Shown here: piece after piece, positions 27,607-36,844 of the stretch
How positions within the stretch are numbered: position 1 is the stretch's first letter
Layout of the letters: each line of letters starts with the position of its first letter
DNA from: Burkholderia stabilis
Lineage (GTDB): Bacteria > Pseudomonadota > Gammaproteobacteria > Burkholderiales > Burkholderiaceae
Assembly (NCBI RefSeq): GCF_001742165.1
Contig: NZ_CP016442.1
Coordinates: forward strand, 2,852,001 to 2,916,000
Direction of reading: 5' to 3'
DNA: 64,000 nucleotides
Made by a program: the position numbers and the translations under genes
The notes under the pieces: generated by a model
The model's input: the letters and a program-made list of their open reading frames with translations, nothing else
Database searches by the model: none
What the model was told of the DNA's origin: nothing

Positions 27607-28119
27607 ATGAAGCGTCCTCCGACCAAGATCGTGTCATCCGAACACCTCGTTTCCGATTCGAGCGCGGAGCTGTCGGAACTCGAATACGGGCTCATCATGG
27701 CCGGCAATGCGTTCAACCGCTGGATGGTGCGCTGCATGTCGGCGGCCGGCGCGAAGGACATGACGGCGGTCGAGGTGTCGCTGCTGCATCACGTCAGCCA
27801 TCGCGAACGCAAGAAGAAGCTCGCCGACATCTGCTTCGTGCTCAATATCGAGGATACGCACGTCGCGACCTACGCGCTGAAAAAACTGATCGCGCGCGGC
27901 TATGTGAAGAGCGAGAAGAACGGCAAGGAAGTGTTCTTTTTCGCGACCGACGAGGGGCGCGACCTGTGCCTGAAATATCGGGAGGTGCGCGAGCACTGCC
28001 TGATCGAGACGCTGAAGGACAGCGGGCTCACCAACGAGCAGATCGGCGACGCGGCGCAGTTGCTGCGCCACGCATCGGGCCTCTACGACACGGCCGCGCG
28101 TGCGGCGGCGTCGCTGTAA
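27607..28119 (+). CDS. Winged helix-turn-helix (MarR-like) DNA-binding protein
   Basis: 170 residues. The N-terminal ~35 residues are acidic, then a MarR-type fold follows: a helix with FNRWMVRCM, the TAVEVSLLHHVSHRERKKKLADIC segment as recognition helices, and a wing with VKSEKNGKEVFFFATDEG. Likely a dimeric transcription factor. It is transcribed away from pxpBCA across a 147-base gap, so regulation of 5-oxoproline use is possible but not shown. The ribosome site is weak. Confidence 0.82.
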   Translation: MKRPPTKIVSSEHLVSDSSAELSELEYGLIMAGNAFNRWMVRCMSAAGAKDMTAVEVSLLHHVSHRERKKKLADICFVLNIEDTHVATYALKKLIARGYVKSEKNGKEVFFFATDEGRDLCLKYREVREHCLIETLKDSGLTNEQIGDAAQLLRHASGLYDTAARAAASL

Positions 28120-28193
28120 ACGATTGCGGTAATTCTTGCGCGCTGGCATGCGCTGACGGGCGCGCAACGGCGACCATCGCGCGGCGCGCGGCG

Positions 28194-28802
28194 TCATCCG
28201 GCGGGCGGGTACAGCGCGCCGTCGGTCACGATCCAGCACAGCGCGAGATCGTGCGCCTCGGCCGGCAGCGCATCGACGCGGCACGCTTCATAGGCGATGC
28301 CGACCGTCACCGGCGGCGTGTCGCCGGGCCATGCGGCCAGCGTGCGGTCGTAGTAGCCGCCGCCGTATCCGAGCCGGTAGCGCTGCGGATCGAATCCCAC
28401 ACAGGGAATCAGCAGCAGGTCGGGCACGACGACGATTCCCGACGCCGGTTCCGGAATCCGGTGATGACCTTCGCGCATCGGCGTATGCGCATCCCACGCA
28501 TGGAACGCGAGCGGCGCGTGCTGCTCGTCGATCACGGGCAGCGCGGCGCACCGGCCCGCGCTCGCCGCACTCCAGGCGAGCACCGCGTCGCGCGCATCGA
28601 ATTCGCCCGGCAGCGGCCAGTAGAACCCGACCGTGCGCGGTGCGAGCCGTTCGAGCAGCGAGCGCAACCGCGTGTCGAGCGCGGCGTTCGCGGCGGGCTG
28701 CGACGCGGCGTCGCGACGCGCGCCGGACAGCGTTTTGCGCAGCGCAACCTTCCGGTTCGGCACAGGGTTGCGTGCTATGCTTTCGGTCACTTCGTGCTCC
28801 AT
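28194..28802 (-). CDS. 5-formyltetrahydrofolate cyclo-ligase
   Basis: 202 residues. An N-terminal RKVALRKTLSGARR, central GFYWPLPGEFD, and the C-terminal PCVGFDPQRYRLGYGGGYYDR motif that binds ATP and folate. The enzyme (5,10-methenyl-THF synthetase) returns 5-formyl-THF to the folate pool in the cytoplasm. Its start codon is only 8 bases from that of the divergent transglycosylase gene, so each promoter must lie within the other gene's coding sequence. No 6S RNA-like ssrS gene was recognised beside it. Confidence 0.93.
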   Translation of the reverse strand: MEHEVTESIARNPVPNRKVALRKTLSGARRDAASQPAANAALDTRLRSLLERLAPRTVGFYWPLPGEFDARDAVLAWSAASAGRCAALPVIDEQHAPLAFHAWDAHTPMREGHHRIPEPASGIVVVPDLLLIPCVGFDPQRYRLGYGGGYYDRTLAAWPGDTPPVTVGIAYEACRVDALPAEAHDLALCWIVTDGALYPPAG

Positions 28803-28810
28803 TCAAAACG

Positions 28811-30763
28811 ATGTCGAACAGCCTTTTCCGAGTATATCGCGCGGTCGCGCTGACGCTTTCCGCCGCCGCGCTCGTCGCGGGCACGGCCGCTTGCGCGGCA
28901 CCGGGCGACGACACGGTCGCCGGGGATGACCAGATCTTCGTGCAGCTTCGTGAAGCCGCGCGTCGCAACGACGCCGCGAAAGCCGCGCAGCTCGCGTCGA
29001 TGATCCCGAACTATCCGGTACCGTCCTACGTCGAGTATTTCCAGATCAAGCCGCAGTTGTTCGATTCGACGGGCCGCGCGCGCGTCGATGCGCCGGACGC
29101 GCCCGTGCAGTCGTTCCTGCAGCGCTACGACGGCCAGGCGATCGCCGACCGCCTGCGCAACGATTACCTGCTCGTGCTCGGCGCGCGTCACGACTGGCGC
29201 AGCTTCGACGATCAATACAAGCGCTTCGTGCTCGACGACGACACGCAGGTCAAGTGCTATGCGCTCGAATCGCGCGCGGCGCGCGGCGAGAACGTCGCCG
29301 AAGCGGCGCGCGCGCTGCTCGTCGAGCCGAAGAACTACGGCGACGCATGCGTCGACCTGATCACCGCGCTCACGGTCAACCAGCAGTTCACGAGCGACGA
29401 CGTGTGGCAGCAGGCGCGCCTCGCGTACGAGCAGAACTACACGACGCTCGGCGGCAAGATCGTCGACGCGCTCGGCCCGCGCCCGGTCGGCTTCGACCAA
29501 GCGACGAGCGCGCCGCCGCTGTACCTCGCGCGCGGCGTCGGCGCCGACGCGACGTCGCACCAGCTCGCGCTGATCGCGCTCGGCCGCATGGCGCGCAACG
29601 ATCCGGACGCGGCCGCCGGGATGCTGACGTCGGTCGCCGGCTCGCTCACGAAGCAGGAGCAGGCGATCGCGTGGGGCGCGATCGGCTACCAGGGTGCGAT
29701 CAAGCGCTCGGCGCTCGCGTCGGTCTGGTACGCGAAATCCGCGAATGCGCCGCTGTCGAACCCGGGCTACGAATGGCGCACGCGCGCCGCGCTGCTCGCC
29801 GGCAACTGGCCGATGGTGCGCTGGTCGATCGAGCAGATGCCGCCGTCGCTGCGCAGCGATCAGGCATGGATCTACTGGCATGCGCGCGCGCTCAAGCAGA
29901 GCGGCGACACGCTGCAGGCGAACCAGGAATTCGAGCAGGTCGCGGGCCAGTTCAACTTCTACGGGCAGCTCGCCGGCGAAGAGCTCGGCCAGCGCACGAC
30001 GATCCCGCCGCGCACGAAGGTGAGCGACGCCGAGATCGACGCGATGGGCAAGATTCCGGGCTTCGCGCTCGCGCAGCGCTTCTATGCGCTGAACCTGCGC
30101 CTCGAAGGCAACCGCGAATGGAACTGGCCGCTGCGCGGCATGACCGATCGCCAGCTGCTCGCGGCCGCCGAGTACGGCAAGCGCGTCGAGCTGCTCGACC
30201 GCACGGTCAACACGGCCGACCGCACGAAGGCCGAGCACGATTTCACGCTGCGTTACCCGTCGCCGTATCGCAATATCGTCGAGCGCTACGCGCAATCGAC
30301 GGGCCTCGACATCGAATGGGCGTACGGCCTGATCCGCCAGGAATCGCGCTTCATCATCAGCGCGCGTTCGTCGGTGGGCGCGGGCGGCCTGATGCAGCTG
30401 ATGCCGGCGACGGCCCAGATGGTCGCGAAGAAGCTCGGCATGGGCACGATCTCGCGCGCGCAGATGCACGACATCGATACCAACATCCAGCTCGGCACCT
30501 GGTATCTGGCGGACATCTACAACAACTTCGACAGCTCGCCCGTGCTGGCCACCGCCGGCTACAACGCGGGCCCGGGCCGGCCGCGCCAGTGGCGCCAGGT
30601 GTTGACTCAGCCGATCGAAGGCGCGATCTTCGCGGAGACGATTCCGTTCAACGAGACGCGCGACTACGTGAAGAACGTGCTGTCGAACACCGTCTACTAC
30701 GCGGCGCTCTTCGAGGGCAAACCGCAGTCGTTGAAGAAACGTCTAGGCATGATCTCGCCCTGA
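28811..30763 (+). CDS. Soluble lytic murein transglycosylase (Slt70 family)
   Basis: 650 residues. A signal peptide ends near residue 28 (TAACA). A long alpha-helical superhelix (about 40-470) precedes the catalytic domain: YGLIRQESRF with catalytic Glu near 511, VGAGGLMQLMPATA, and ATAGYNAGPGRPRQW. It cleaves the MurNAc-GlcNAc bond of peptidoglycan in the periplasm, giving anhydro ends. No lipobox is convincing, so it is soluble rather than membrane-tethered. A terminator follows the stop by about 12 bases. Confidence 0.93.
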   Translation: MSNSLFRVYRAVALTLSAAALVAGTAACAAPGDDTVAGDDQIFVQLREAARRNDAAKAAQLASMIPNYPVPSYVEYFQIKPQLFDSTGRARVDAPDAPVQSFLQRYDGQAIADRLRNDYLLVLGARHDWRSFDDQYKRFVLDDDTQVKCYALESRAARGENVAEAARALLVEPKNYGDACVDLITALTVNQQFTSDDVWQQARLAYEQNYTTLGGKIVDALGPRPVGFDQATSAPPLYLARGVGADATSHQLALIALGRMARNDPDAAAGMLTSVAGSLTKQEQAIAWGAIGYQGAIKRSALASVWYAKSANAPLSNPGYEWRTRAALLAGNWPMVRWSIEQMPPSLRSDQAWIYWHARALKQSGDTLQANQEFEQVAGQFNFYGQLAGEELGQRTTIPPRTKVSDAEIDAMGKIPGFALAQRFYALNLRLEGNREWNWPLRGMTDRQLLAAAEYGKRVELLDRTVNTADRTKAEHDFTLRYPSPYRNIVERYAQSTGLDIEWAYGLIRQESRFIISARSSVGAGGLMQLMPATAQMVAKKLGMGTISRAQMHDIDTNIQLGTWYLADIYNNFDSSPVLATAGYNAGPGRPRQWRQVLTQPIEGAIFAETIPFNETRDYVKNVLSNTVYYAALFEGKPQSLKKRLGMISP

Positions 30764-30775
30764 TTCGCAATCTTC

Positions 30776-30808
30776 ACACTGCCGCGCGAGACGCGGCAGT
30801 GTTCTTTT
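30776..30808 (+). terminator. Rho-independent terminator after the transglycosylase gene
   Basis: A perfect 11-bp stem (30776-30786 with 30792-30802), 5-nt loop and TTCTTTT tail. It lies only 14 bases before the next gene's start, so it may also act as an attenuator for it. Confidence 0.9.
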
Positions 30809-30821
30809 GAGGCTCTGAAAC

Positions 30822-31784
30822 ATGGATCGCCAGACCGTCGCGCTGCTGGGCGGCACCGGCTTCATCGGCAGCCGGCTCGTCAATGCGCTGATCGACGCCG
30901 GCAAGCAGGTACGGATCGGCACGCGGCGGCGCGACCACGCGCGCCACCTGCAGATGCTGCCGGTCGAGATCGTCGAGCTCGAGGCGCTCGACACGCGCAC
31001 GCTCGCGCGCTTCGTCGCCGGCGCGCACGCGGCGATCAATCTCGTCGGCGTGCTGCACGGCGGCCGCGGCACGCCGTACGGGCCCGGCTTCGAGCGCGCG
31101 CACGTCGCGCTGCCGGCCGCGCTCGCGACCGCCTGCACCGAAGTCGGCGTGCAGCGCCTGCTGCACATGAGCGCGCTCGGCGCCGATTCGCGCGGCGCGA
31201 GCATGTACCAGCGCTCGAAGGGCGATGGCGAGGCCGCGCTGCATGCGATCGCCGCGACCGATTCGCTCGCGCTGACGATCTTCCGCCCGTCGGTCGTGTT
31301 CGGCCCCGGCGACGCGTTCCTCAACACGTTCGCGAACCTGCAGCGCACGGTGCCCGTGCTGCCGCTCGCGATGCCGGACGCGCGCTTCCAGCCCGTGTTC
31401 GTCGGCGACGTCGTGCGCGCGTTCGTCAACACGCTCGATCTCGCGGCCGCGCACGGCAAGACCTACGAGCTCGGCGGCCCGACCGTCTACACGCTCGAGG
31501 AACTGGTGCGCTACTGCGGCACGCTGGTCGGCCGGCAGGCCCGCATCGTGCGGCTGCCCGACGCGCTCGCGCGGCTGCAGGCGAGCGTGTTCGAATGCCT
31601 GCCCGGCGAGCCCGTGCTCACGCGCGACAACCTCGCGACGATGTCGGTGCCGAACGTGCTGTCGGGGCCGCTCGCGCCGGAACTCGGGATTTCGCCTGCG
31701 AGTCTCGAAAGCATTGCGCCCGCGTATCTCGGCAACGCCGCGCAGCGGTCCCGGTTCGACTGGTTCCGCTCGCGGCGACGCTAG
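30822..31784 (+). CDS. NDUFA9-like NAD(P)-binding protein (atypical SDR)
   Basis: 320 residues. The Rossmann motif VALLGGTGFIGSRL is at residues 6-19, followed by NLVGVLHG, HMSALGADSRGASMYQRSKG with the Tyr-xxx-Lys-like pair, and FRPSVVFGPGD. This is the complex-I NDUFA9 subfamily, also found in bacteria without a firm role; it may act as an NADPH-binding assembly or redox protein. The terminator just before it suggests partial read-through or its own promoter inside the upstream gene. Confidence 0.85.
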   Translation: MDRQTVALLGGTGFIGSRLVNALIDAGKQVRIGTRRRDHARHLQMLPVEIVELEALDTRTLARFVAGAHAAINLVGVLHGGRGTPYGPGFERAHVALPAALATACTEVGVQRLLHMSALGADSRGASMYQRSKGDGEAALHAIAATDSLALTIFRPSVVFGPGDAFLNTFANLQRTVPVLPLAMPDARFQPVFVGDVVRAFVNTLDLAAAHGKTYELGGPTVYTLEELVRYCGTLVGRQARIVRLPDALARLQASVFECLPGEPVLTRDNLATMSVPNVLSGPLAPELGISPASLESIAPAYLGNAAQRSRFDWFRSRRR

Positions 31785-31848
31785 GGCCGGCCGGGGCGCC
31801 GCCGTTCGGCATCCTTCTTTTCACTTTCGCGTTTTCCGGAACACCGCC

Positions 31849-32496
31849 ATGAAGCTCGTCATTGGAGACAAGAACTACTCGTCGTGGTCGATGCGCCCGT
31901 GGGTGCTGCTCACGCATTTCGGCATCCCGTTCGACGAGATCGCGATCGAGTTGCGCCGCGACGACACGGCCGCGCGCATCCTCGAGTATTCGCCGTCCGG
32001 CAAGGTGCCGTGCCTGGTCGACGACCACGGCGTCGCGATCTGGGATTCGCTCGCGATCGCCGAGACGCTCGCCGAGCGCTATCCGCAGTTCCCGATGTGG
32101 CCGGCCGATCCGCTCGAGCGCGTGCATGCGCGCTGCGTCGCGGCCGAGATGCATTCGGGTTTCGCGGCGCTGCGCACGCAGATGGGCATGAACGTGCGCG
32201 CGTCGATGCCGGGGCGCGGTGCGACGCCCGATGCGCTCGCCGACGTCGCGCGCATCGATGCGCTGTGGAGCGCGTGCCTCGAGGCGTCGGGCGGGCCGTT
32301 CCTGTTCGGCGAATTCGGGATTGCCGATGCGATGTACGCGCCCGTCGTGATGCGCTTCAACACGTATGCGCCGGGCCTGTCGCCGGAAGCGGCCGGCTAC
32401 GCGGCGCGCGTGACGGCGCTGCCGGCGGTGCAGCGGTGGATCGACGCCGCACGCCGCGAAACGACCGTGATCGCCGAATACGAGCCGACGCCATGA
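31849..32496 (+). CDS. Glutathione S-transferase family protein
   Basis: 215 residues. An N-terminal thioredoxin-like domain has NYSSWSMRPWVLLTHFGI, in which the Ser pair is the likely catalytic site, SGKVPCLVDD (cis-Pro) and IWDSLAIAETLAERYP. An all-helical C-terminal domain follows, with FGIADAMYAPVVMRF. Cytoplasmic; substrates unknown. Its stop overlaps the start of the CCA enzyme gene by 4 nt, a coupled arrangement. Confidence 0.9.
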   Translation: MKLVIGDKNYSSWSMRPWVLLTHFGIPFDEIAIELRRDDTAARILEYSPSGKVPCLVDDHGVAIWDSLAIAETLAERYPQFPMWPADPLERVHARCVAAEMHSGFAALRTQMGMNVRASMPGRGATPDALADVARIDALWSACLEASGGPFLFGEFGIADAMYAPVVMRFNTYAPGLSPEAAGYAARVTALPAVQRWIDAARRETTVIAEYEPTP

Positions 32497-33734
32497 ACAT
32501 CTACGCAGTGGGCGGTGCGATCCGCGACGAATTGCTCGGCGTGCCCGTGCAGGACCGCGACTACGTGGTGGTGGGCGCGACGCCCGAGCAGATGGCCGCG
32601 CAGGGCTTCCGGCCGGTCGGCAAGGATTTTCCGGTGTTCCTGCATCCGGACACGCAGGAGGAATACGCGCTGGCGCGCACCGAGCGCAAGACGGCGGCCG
32701 GCTATCACGGCTTCCAGTTCCATTACGCGCCGGACGTGACGCTCGACGAGGATCTCGCGCGGCGCGACCTGACGATCAACGCGATGGCGCGCGAGGTGAG
32801 CCCGGAGGGCGCGTTGGTCGGGCCGGTGATCGATCCGTTCGACGGGCAGGCCGACTTGCGTGCGCGGGTGTTCCGCCATGTGAGCGACGCGTTCGTCGAG
32901 GATCCGGTGCGCATCCTGCGCATCGCGCGCTTCGCCGCGCGGTTCGCGGATTTCACGGTCGCGGACGAAACGCTCGCGCTGATGCGGCGCATGGTCGACG
33001 CAGGCGAGGTCGACGCGCTCGTGCCCGAGCGCGTGTGGCAGGAAATCGCGCGCGGGCTGATGGAGGCGAAGCCGTCGCGGATGTTCGCGGTGCTGCGCGA
33101 GTGCGGCGCGCTCGCGCGCATCCTGCCCGAGGTCGATGCGCTGTGGGGCGTGCCGCAGCGCGCCGACTACCACCCGGAAGTCGACACGGGCGTGCACGTG
33201 ATGATGGTCGTCGACTATGCGGCGAAGCAGGGTTATTCGCTGCCGGTGCGCTTCGCCGCGCTCACGCACGATCTCGGCAAGGCGACGACGCCCGCGGACG
33301 TGCTGCCGCGCCACGTCGGCCACGAAGGCCGCAGCGTCGATCTGCTCAAGCCGTTGTGCGAGCGGCTGCGCGTGCCGAACGAATGCCGCGATCTCGCGCT
33401 CGTGGTCGCGCGCGAGCACGGCAACCTGCATCGCGTGATGGAGATGGGCGCGGCCGCGCTGGTGCGGCTCTTCGAGCGCAGCGATGCGCTGCGCAAGCCG
33501 GCGCGTTTCGCGGAGATGCTGCAGGCGTGCGAATCGGATGCGCGCGGGCGGCTCGGGCTCGATGCGCAACCGTATCCGCAGGCGGAGCGGCTGCGTGTGG
33601 CGCTCGCGGCCGCGCGCAGCGTCGATGCCGGCGCAATTGCGCGCGGGATCGGCAACGAGGCGGAGAAGATCAAGGATGCCGTGCATCGCGCACGGATCCA
33701 GGCGGTCGCGCAGGCGCTCGAGATCGGCGAATAA
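32493..33734 (+). CDS. cca: Multifunctional CCA tRNA nucleotidyltransferase
   Basis: 413 residues. The class II nucleotidyltransferase core shows AVGGAIRDELLG (4-15), DRDYVVVG with the DxD-type metal site, RRDLTINAMA and a FVEDPVRILRIARFA motif. A C-terminal HD domain includes RFAALTHDLGKATTP, giving the phosphatase/phosphodiesterase activity found in the long proteobacterial form. It builds and repairs the 3' CCA end of tRNAs. Convergent with the XRE-cupin gene, 32 bases away. Confidence 0.95.
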   Translation: MNIYAVGGAIRDELLGVPVQDRDYVVVGATPEQMAAQGFRPVGKDFPVFLHPDTQEEYALARTERKTAAGYHGFQFHYAPDVTLDEDLARRDLTINAMAREVSPEGALVGPVIDPFDGQADLRARVFRHVSDAFVEDPVRILRIARFAARFADFTVADETLALMRRMVDAGEVDALVPERVWQEIARGLMEAKPSRMFAVLRECGALARILPEVDALWGVPQRADYHPEVDTGVHVMMVVDYAAKQGYSLPVRFAALTHDLGKATTPADVLPRHVGHEGRSVDLLKPLCERLRVPNECRDLALVVAREHGNLHRVMEMGAAALVRLFERSDALRKPARFAEMLQACESDARGRLGLDAQPYPQAERLRVALAAARSVDAGAIARGIGNEAEKIKDAVHRARIQAVAQALEIGE

Positions 33735-33766
33735 CGTGCGCAAGGGCGGCGCGCGCCCGTCAGCCG

Positions 33767-34534
33767 TTACGGCTTCTTGCGCGTGCCCGCCTTGCGGGCC
33801 GGGGTGGCCGCAGCCGGGCGTTTGCCGGCGGATGCCTTCTTTCCCGTGGCGCCGGCCGGCCGCGCGGCGTCGGCGTCGCGGTCGTGTCTCGGCGCCGGCT
33901 CGCGGCGGCTCACGCGCGGCTCGCCCGGCGCAGGCTGCCTGATTTCCATCGTGGCCGATACGAATTCGGCGCAACTGTCGTCGTCGAACAGCGGCAGCGT
34001 GCCGACCACGATCAGCTCGGCGGGCCCGTCGCCCACGTTGGCGACGCGGTGCCGCTTGCGCGCGTCAAAGTGCAGCGAGTCGCCGGCCGACAGCGGGTAA
34101 TCCTTCTTGCCCACGGTGTAGCAGATTCGGCCGGTCAGCACGAAGACGAATTCGTCGCCGCCGTGCGACACCCATTCCGAACGGTAGCCTTCCATCATCT
34201 GCACCTTGACCGCGTTGATCAGGCTGCCGTCGAACGTGGTGGAGAGCCGTTCGTACCACTGCGACGCGCTGTCGACCGCGTACGGCTTGCGGCTGCCCTC
34301 GTGCGAATCGGGTTGTGCCTGGCGCGGCTGGTCGATCAGCGCACTGAGCGGTACGTCCAGCGCTTTCGCGACGTTGACGAGCGACGACAGGGAGATGCCC
34401 GTGAGATGGCGCTCGACCTGGGACAGGAACCCGACCGACAGTTTCGCTTCGGTCGCGACCTCCAGCAGCGTCTTCTTCGCTTCCCGGCGCAGGCGGCGAA
34501 TGCGCTGGCCGATACGCATGATGTCTGAATCCAT
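33767..34534 (-). CDS. XRE-cupin transcriptional regulator with basic tail
   Basis: 255 residues. An HTH_3 domain occupies about 6-65 (IRRLRREAKKTLLEVA, LSVGFLSQVER), and a cupin_2 sensor domain lies near 105-180 (HGGDEFVFVLTGR, LSAGDSLHFDARKRHR). The last ~55 residues form a Lys/Arg/Ala-rich tail unlike the standard family, perhaps adding non-specific DNA contact. AAAGAGA precedes the ATG at 34534. It is divergent from the M24 aminopeptidase gene, a natural target. The cupin ligand is unknown. Confidence 0.88.
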   Translation of the reverse strand: MDSDIMRIGQRIRRLRREAKKTLLEVATEAKLSVGFLSQVERHLTGISLSSLVNVAKALDVPLSALIDQPRQAQPDSHEGSRKPYAVDSASQWYERLSTTFDGSLINAVKVQMMEGYRSEWVSHGGDEFVFVLTGRICYTVGKKDYPLSAGDSLHFDARKRHRVANVGDGPAELIVVGTLPLFDDDSCAEFVSATMEIRQPAPGEPRVSRREPAPRHDRDADAARPAGATGKKASAGKRPAAATPARKAGTRKKP

Positions 34535-34892
34535 GAATCTCTTTCGTGGCAACGAGTCGGGAGGCGGGCGGCAGGGCGGTGCAGCCGCCAGGACGACGAG
34601 GCCGGCGCATTGTACCGCGCAGCATCTCCGGGCGAATTTGCGTTGTGCCGGGATACGCAAGCATCGCGACGATTTTAGTCCTACGAAAATTTTAGCTTGA
34701 CCTCAATTTCAGCGTGCTCTAGATTCTGTCGCGCATCAAACAAAGTTAAGTGAGACAAAAATTCCCCCAGGGCGCGCCGCAGGAACGGCTTCGCGGCCCG
34801 GCCGTGCGCCGGGCCGGGCGTCATCCGCGCCGCGGCGGCATGTCGTCTCCGGCATGCGCCCCGCCGCGCCCCGCCGCCGGCCGCCGACAACA
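34535..34892. other. Divergent regulatory region, XRE-cupin / M24 peptidase
   Basis: 358 bases with no gene. An AT-rich centre (34670-34770) holds TTTTAG repeats around CTACGAAAATTTTAG (34681-34695), then a sigma-70-like promoter. The part nearest the peptidase gene is GC-rich leader. Confidence 0.5.
34697..34725 (+). promoter_or_regulatory. Likely promoter of the M24 aminopeptidase gene
   Basis: TTGACC at 34697-34702, a 17-base spacer and TAGATT at 34720-34725 (4 of 6). The imperfect palindrome CTACGAAAATTTTAG directly before the -35 could be the operator of the adjacent XRE-cupin regulator. The transcript would have a long leader of about 160 bases. Confidence 0.55.
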
Positions 34893-36761
34893 ATGAATAA
34901 CGGGCATCCGATGATCGATCGACTGAAATACAGCTTCTCCGGCCTTCCCTCCTACGACGCGTCCGTCGTCGACACGCAGGCCGGCCTGTCGCGCCTGCTC
35001 GATGCCGCGCGGCTCGACGCGGTGGTGGTCACGTCGCAGGACGAATATGTCACCGAGTACCTGCCGCTCGGCAACAATCCGCGCTACGCGTTGTCGGGCT
35101 TCGACGGTTCGGCCGGCTGCGGGATCTTCCTGAGCGCGGCGTCCGCGCAGGCGCTCGGCATGCCGCCGTTCGTGCTGTTCGTCGACGGCCGTTATCACCT
35201 GCAGGCCGAGCAGCAGTGCGATCCGGCGCGCGTGCGCATCGAGAAGCCCGGGATGAACGTGACGATCTGGCAGGCGATGGCCGACTGGCTGGTCGCGCAC
35301 GCGAGCCGGCTCGCGCGGGTCGGCTACGACGGGCGGCGGATCAGCGTCGGGCAACGCGACCGTCTGCTCGCGCAGACGCAGGCCGCGTCGTTCGACTGGA
35401 CGAGCCTCGCCGATCGCGAGATCGACCGCGCGATCGCGCTGCCGGGCTGGGCCGTCGAGCGCCCGATCTTCGAGCTGCCGGAATCGATGACCGGCGTCAC
35501 CGTCGCGCACAACCTCGACACGCTGAACCGCACGCTCGCCGCGCACACCGGCGCGGCCCACGGCAGGACCGCATTCTTCACCTGCGCGTCGGACGATCTC
35601 GCTTATCTGCTGAACAGCCGCGGCTATCACATCCCGAATGCGTCGTCGCACCTCGGCTTCCTGTTCGTGGTCGGCGACGAGGTCGCGCTGTTCCTGCCGG
35701 AAGGCTGCGACCGCTGCGAGGTCGCGCTCGAATCGTACCCGGCGCTGCAGGTGATCCGGCGCGATGTCGCGGCGCTCGAGCGCTTTCTCGCGCAGTTCGC
35801 GGTCGATCACGTGTGTTACGGCTTCGAATCGGTGAACTGCGCGCTCGTCGACACGGTCAGCCGCGTGTGGCCGCATGCGCGGCATGCCGATTTCAACCCG
35901 GTCGAAGCGATGCGGGCCGGCAAGACGCCGGCGGTGCTCGACCGGTTTCGCGACGCGTTCGCGCGCAGCTCGGCGGCGATCGCCGAGACGATGCGCTGGG
36001 CGAAGACCGGCGAGCCGGGGCAGCGCCATACCGAATACGACCTGGCCCGCAAGATCAACGATGCATACGGCGCACGCGAGGCGCTCGCGCTGACGTTCCC
36101 GTCGATCGCGGCGAACGGCGCCAACAGCGCATTCGCGCATTACACGGCGGCAAGCGCCGGCGTCGAGCTGACGGAAGGCGAACTCGTGCTGCTCGACAGC
36201 GGCGCGTATTACGACGCCGGTTTCGCGACGGACTGCACGCGCGTCGTCCTGCGCCGCACGCGTGCGGACACGGTCGCGCAGCCGTGGCAGCGCGAAATCT
36301 ACACGGTCGCGCTGAAGGCCTGCATCAAGGGGCTCGTCGCGCGCTTCCCGAGCACCGCGACCGGCGGCGACGTCGATGCGCTCGTGCGGCAGGTGTGCCG
36401 CGATCATGGTCATGATTTCGGGCACGGCACCGGGCACGGCGTCGGGATTCACGTGCACGAAGGCGGCGTGCGGTTCGCGCCGGGCGCGAAGTACGGGCTG
36501 GTGCCGAACGCGGTGATTTCGGTCGAGCCGGGCATCTACCTGCCGGGCAAGGGCGGCGTGCGGATCGAGAACATCGTGATCGTGCAGCCGGACGACGCGC
36601 AGCCGGGCACGGTGACGTTCGAGAATATCGTGACGGTCGGCTACGACTGGGACCTGATCGATCTCGACCTGCTGGACGACGGCGAGCGCGCGTACCTGCG
36701 CGACTACGAGCGGTTGTGCGTGGCGCGAGGCACGCAGGTGACGGCGTGCCCGTTGCTGTAA
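34893..36761 (+). CDS. Xaa-Pro aminopeptidase family (M24B), long form
   Basis: 622 residues in the three-domain layout of the long aminopeptidase P family: two creatinase-like N-terminal domains (about 20-335) and a C-terminal pita-bread catalytic domain. Metal ligands are visible: the DSGAYY and TDCTR aspartates, HGTGHGVGIHVHEGG, SVEPGIY and the Glu in RIENIV. It removes N-terminal residues preceding proline, in the cytoplasm. An alternative ATG is at 34911. Regulation by the divergent XRE-cupin protein is likely but inferred. Confidence 0.9.
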   Translation: MNNGHPMIDRLKYSFSGLPSYDASVVDTQAGLSRLLDAARLDAVVVTSQDEYVTEYLPLGNNPRYALSGFDGSAGCGIFLSAASAQALGMPPFVLFVDGRYHLQAEQQCDPARVRIEKPGMNVTIWQAMADWLVAHASRLARVGYDGRRISVGQRDRLLAQTQAASFDWTSLADREIDRAIALPGWAVERPIFELPESMTGVTVAHNLDTLNRTLAAHTGAAHGRTAFFTCASDDLAYLLNSRGYHIPNASSHLGFLFVVGDEVALFLPEGCDRCEVALESYPALQVIRRDVAALERFLAQFAVDHVCYGFESVNCALVDTVSRVWPHARHADFNPVEAMRAGKTPAVLDRFRDAFARSSAAIAETMRWAKTGEPGQRHTEYDLARKINDAYGAREALALTFPSIAANGANSAFAHYTAASAGVELTEGELVLLDSGAYYDAGFATDCTRVVLRRTRADTVAQPWQREIYTVALKACIKGLVARFPSTATGGDVDALVRQVCRDHGHDFGHGTGHGVGIHVHEGGVRFAPGAKYGLVPNAVISVEPGIYLPGKGGVRIENIVIVQPDDAQPGTVTFENIVTVGYDWDLIDLDLLDDGERAYLRDYERLCVARGTQVTACPLL

Positions 36762-36772
36762 GCGGCGCCGGC

Positions 36773-36794
36773 GCGGGCGGCGTCGGCCGCCCGC
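36773..36794. terminator. Hairpin between convergent genes
   Basis: A perfect 9-bp stem (36773-36781 with 36786-36794) and 4-nt loop just after the aminopeptidase stop; no clear T-tract. Confidence 0.5.
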
Positions 36795-36844
36795 TGTCCG
36801 CCGGTCATCGATGACGACTCACCGGGGCCGCATGCGTCTCCCCG

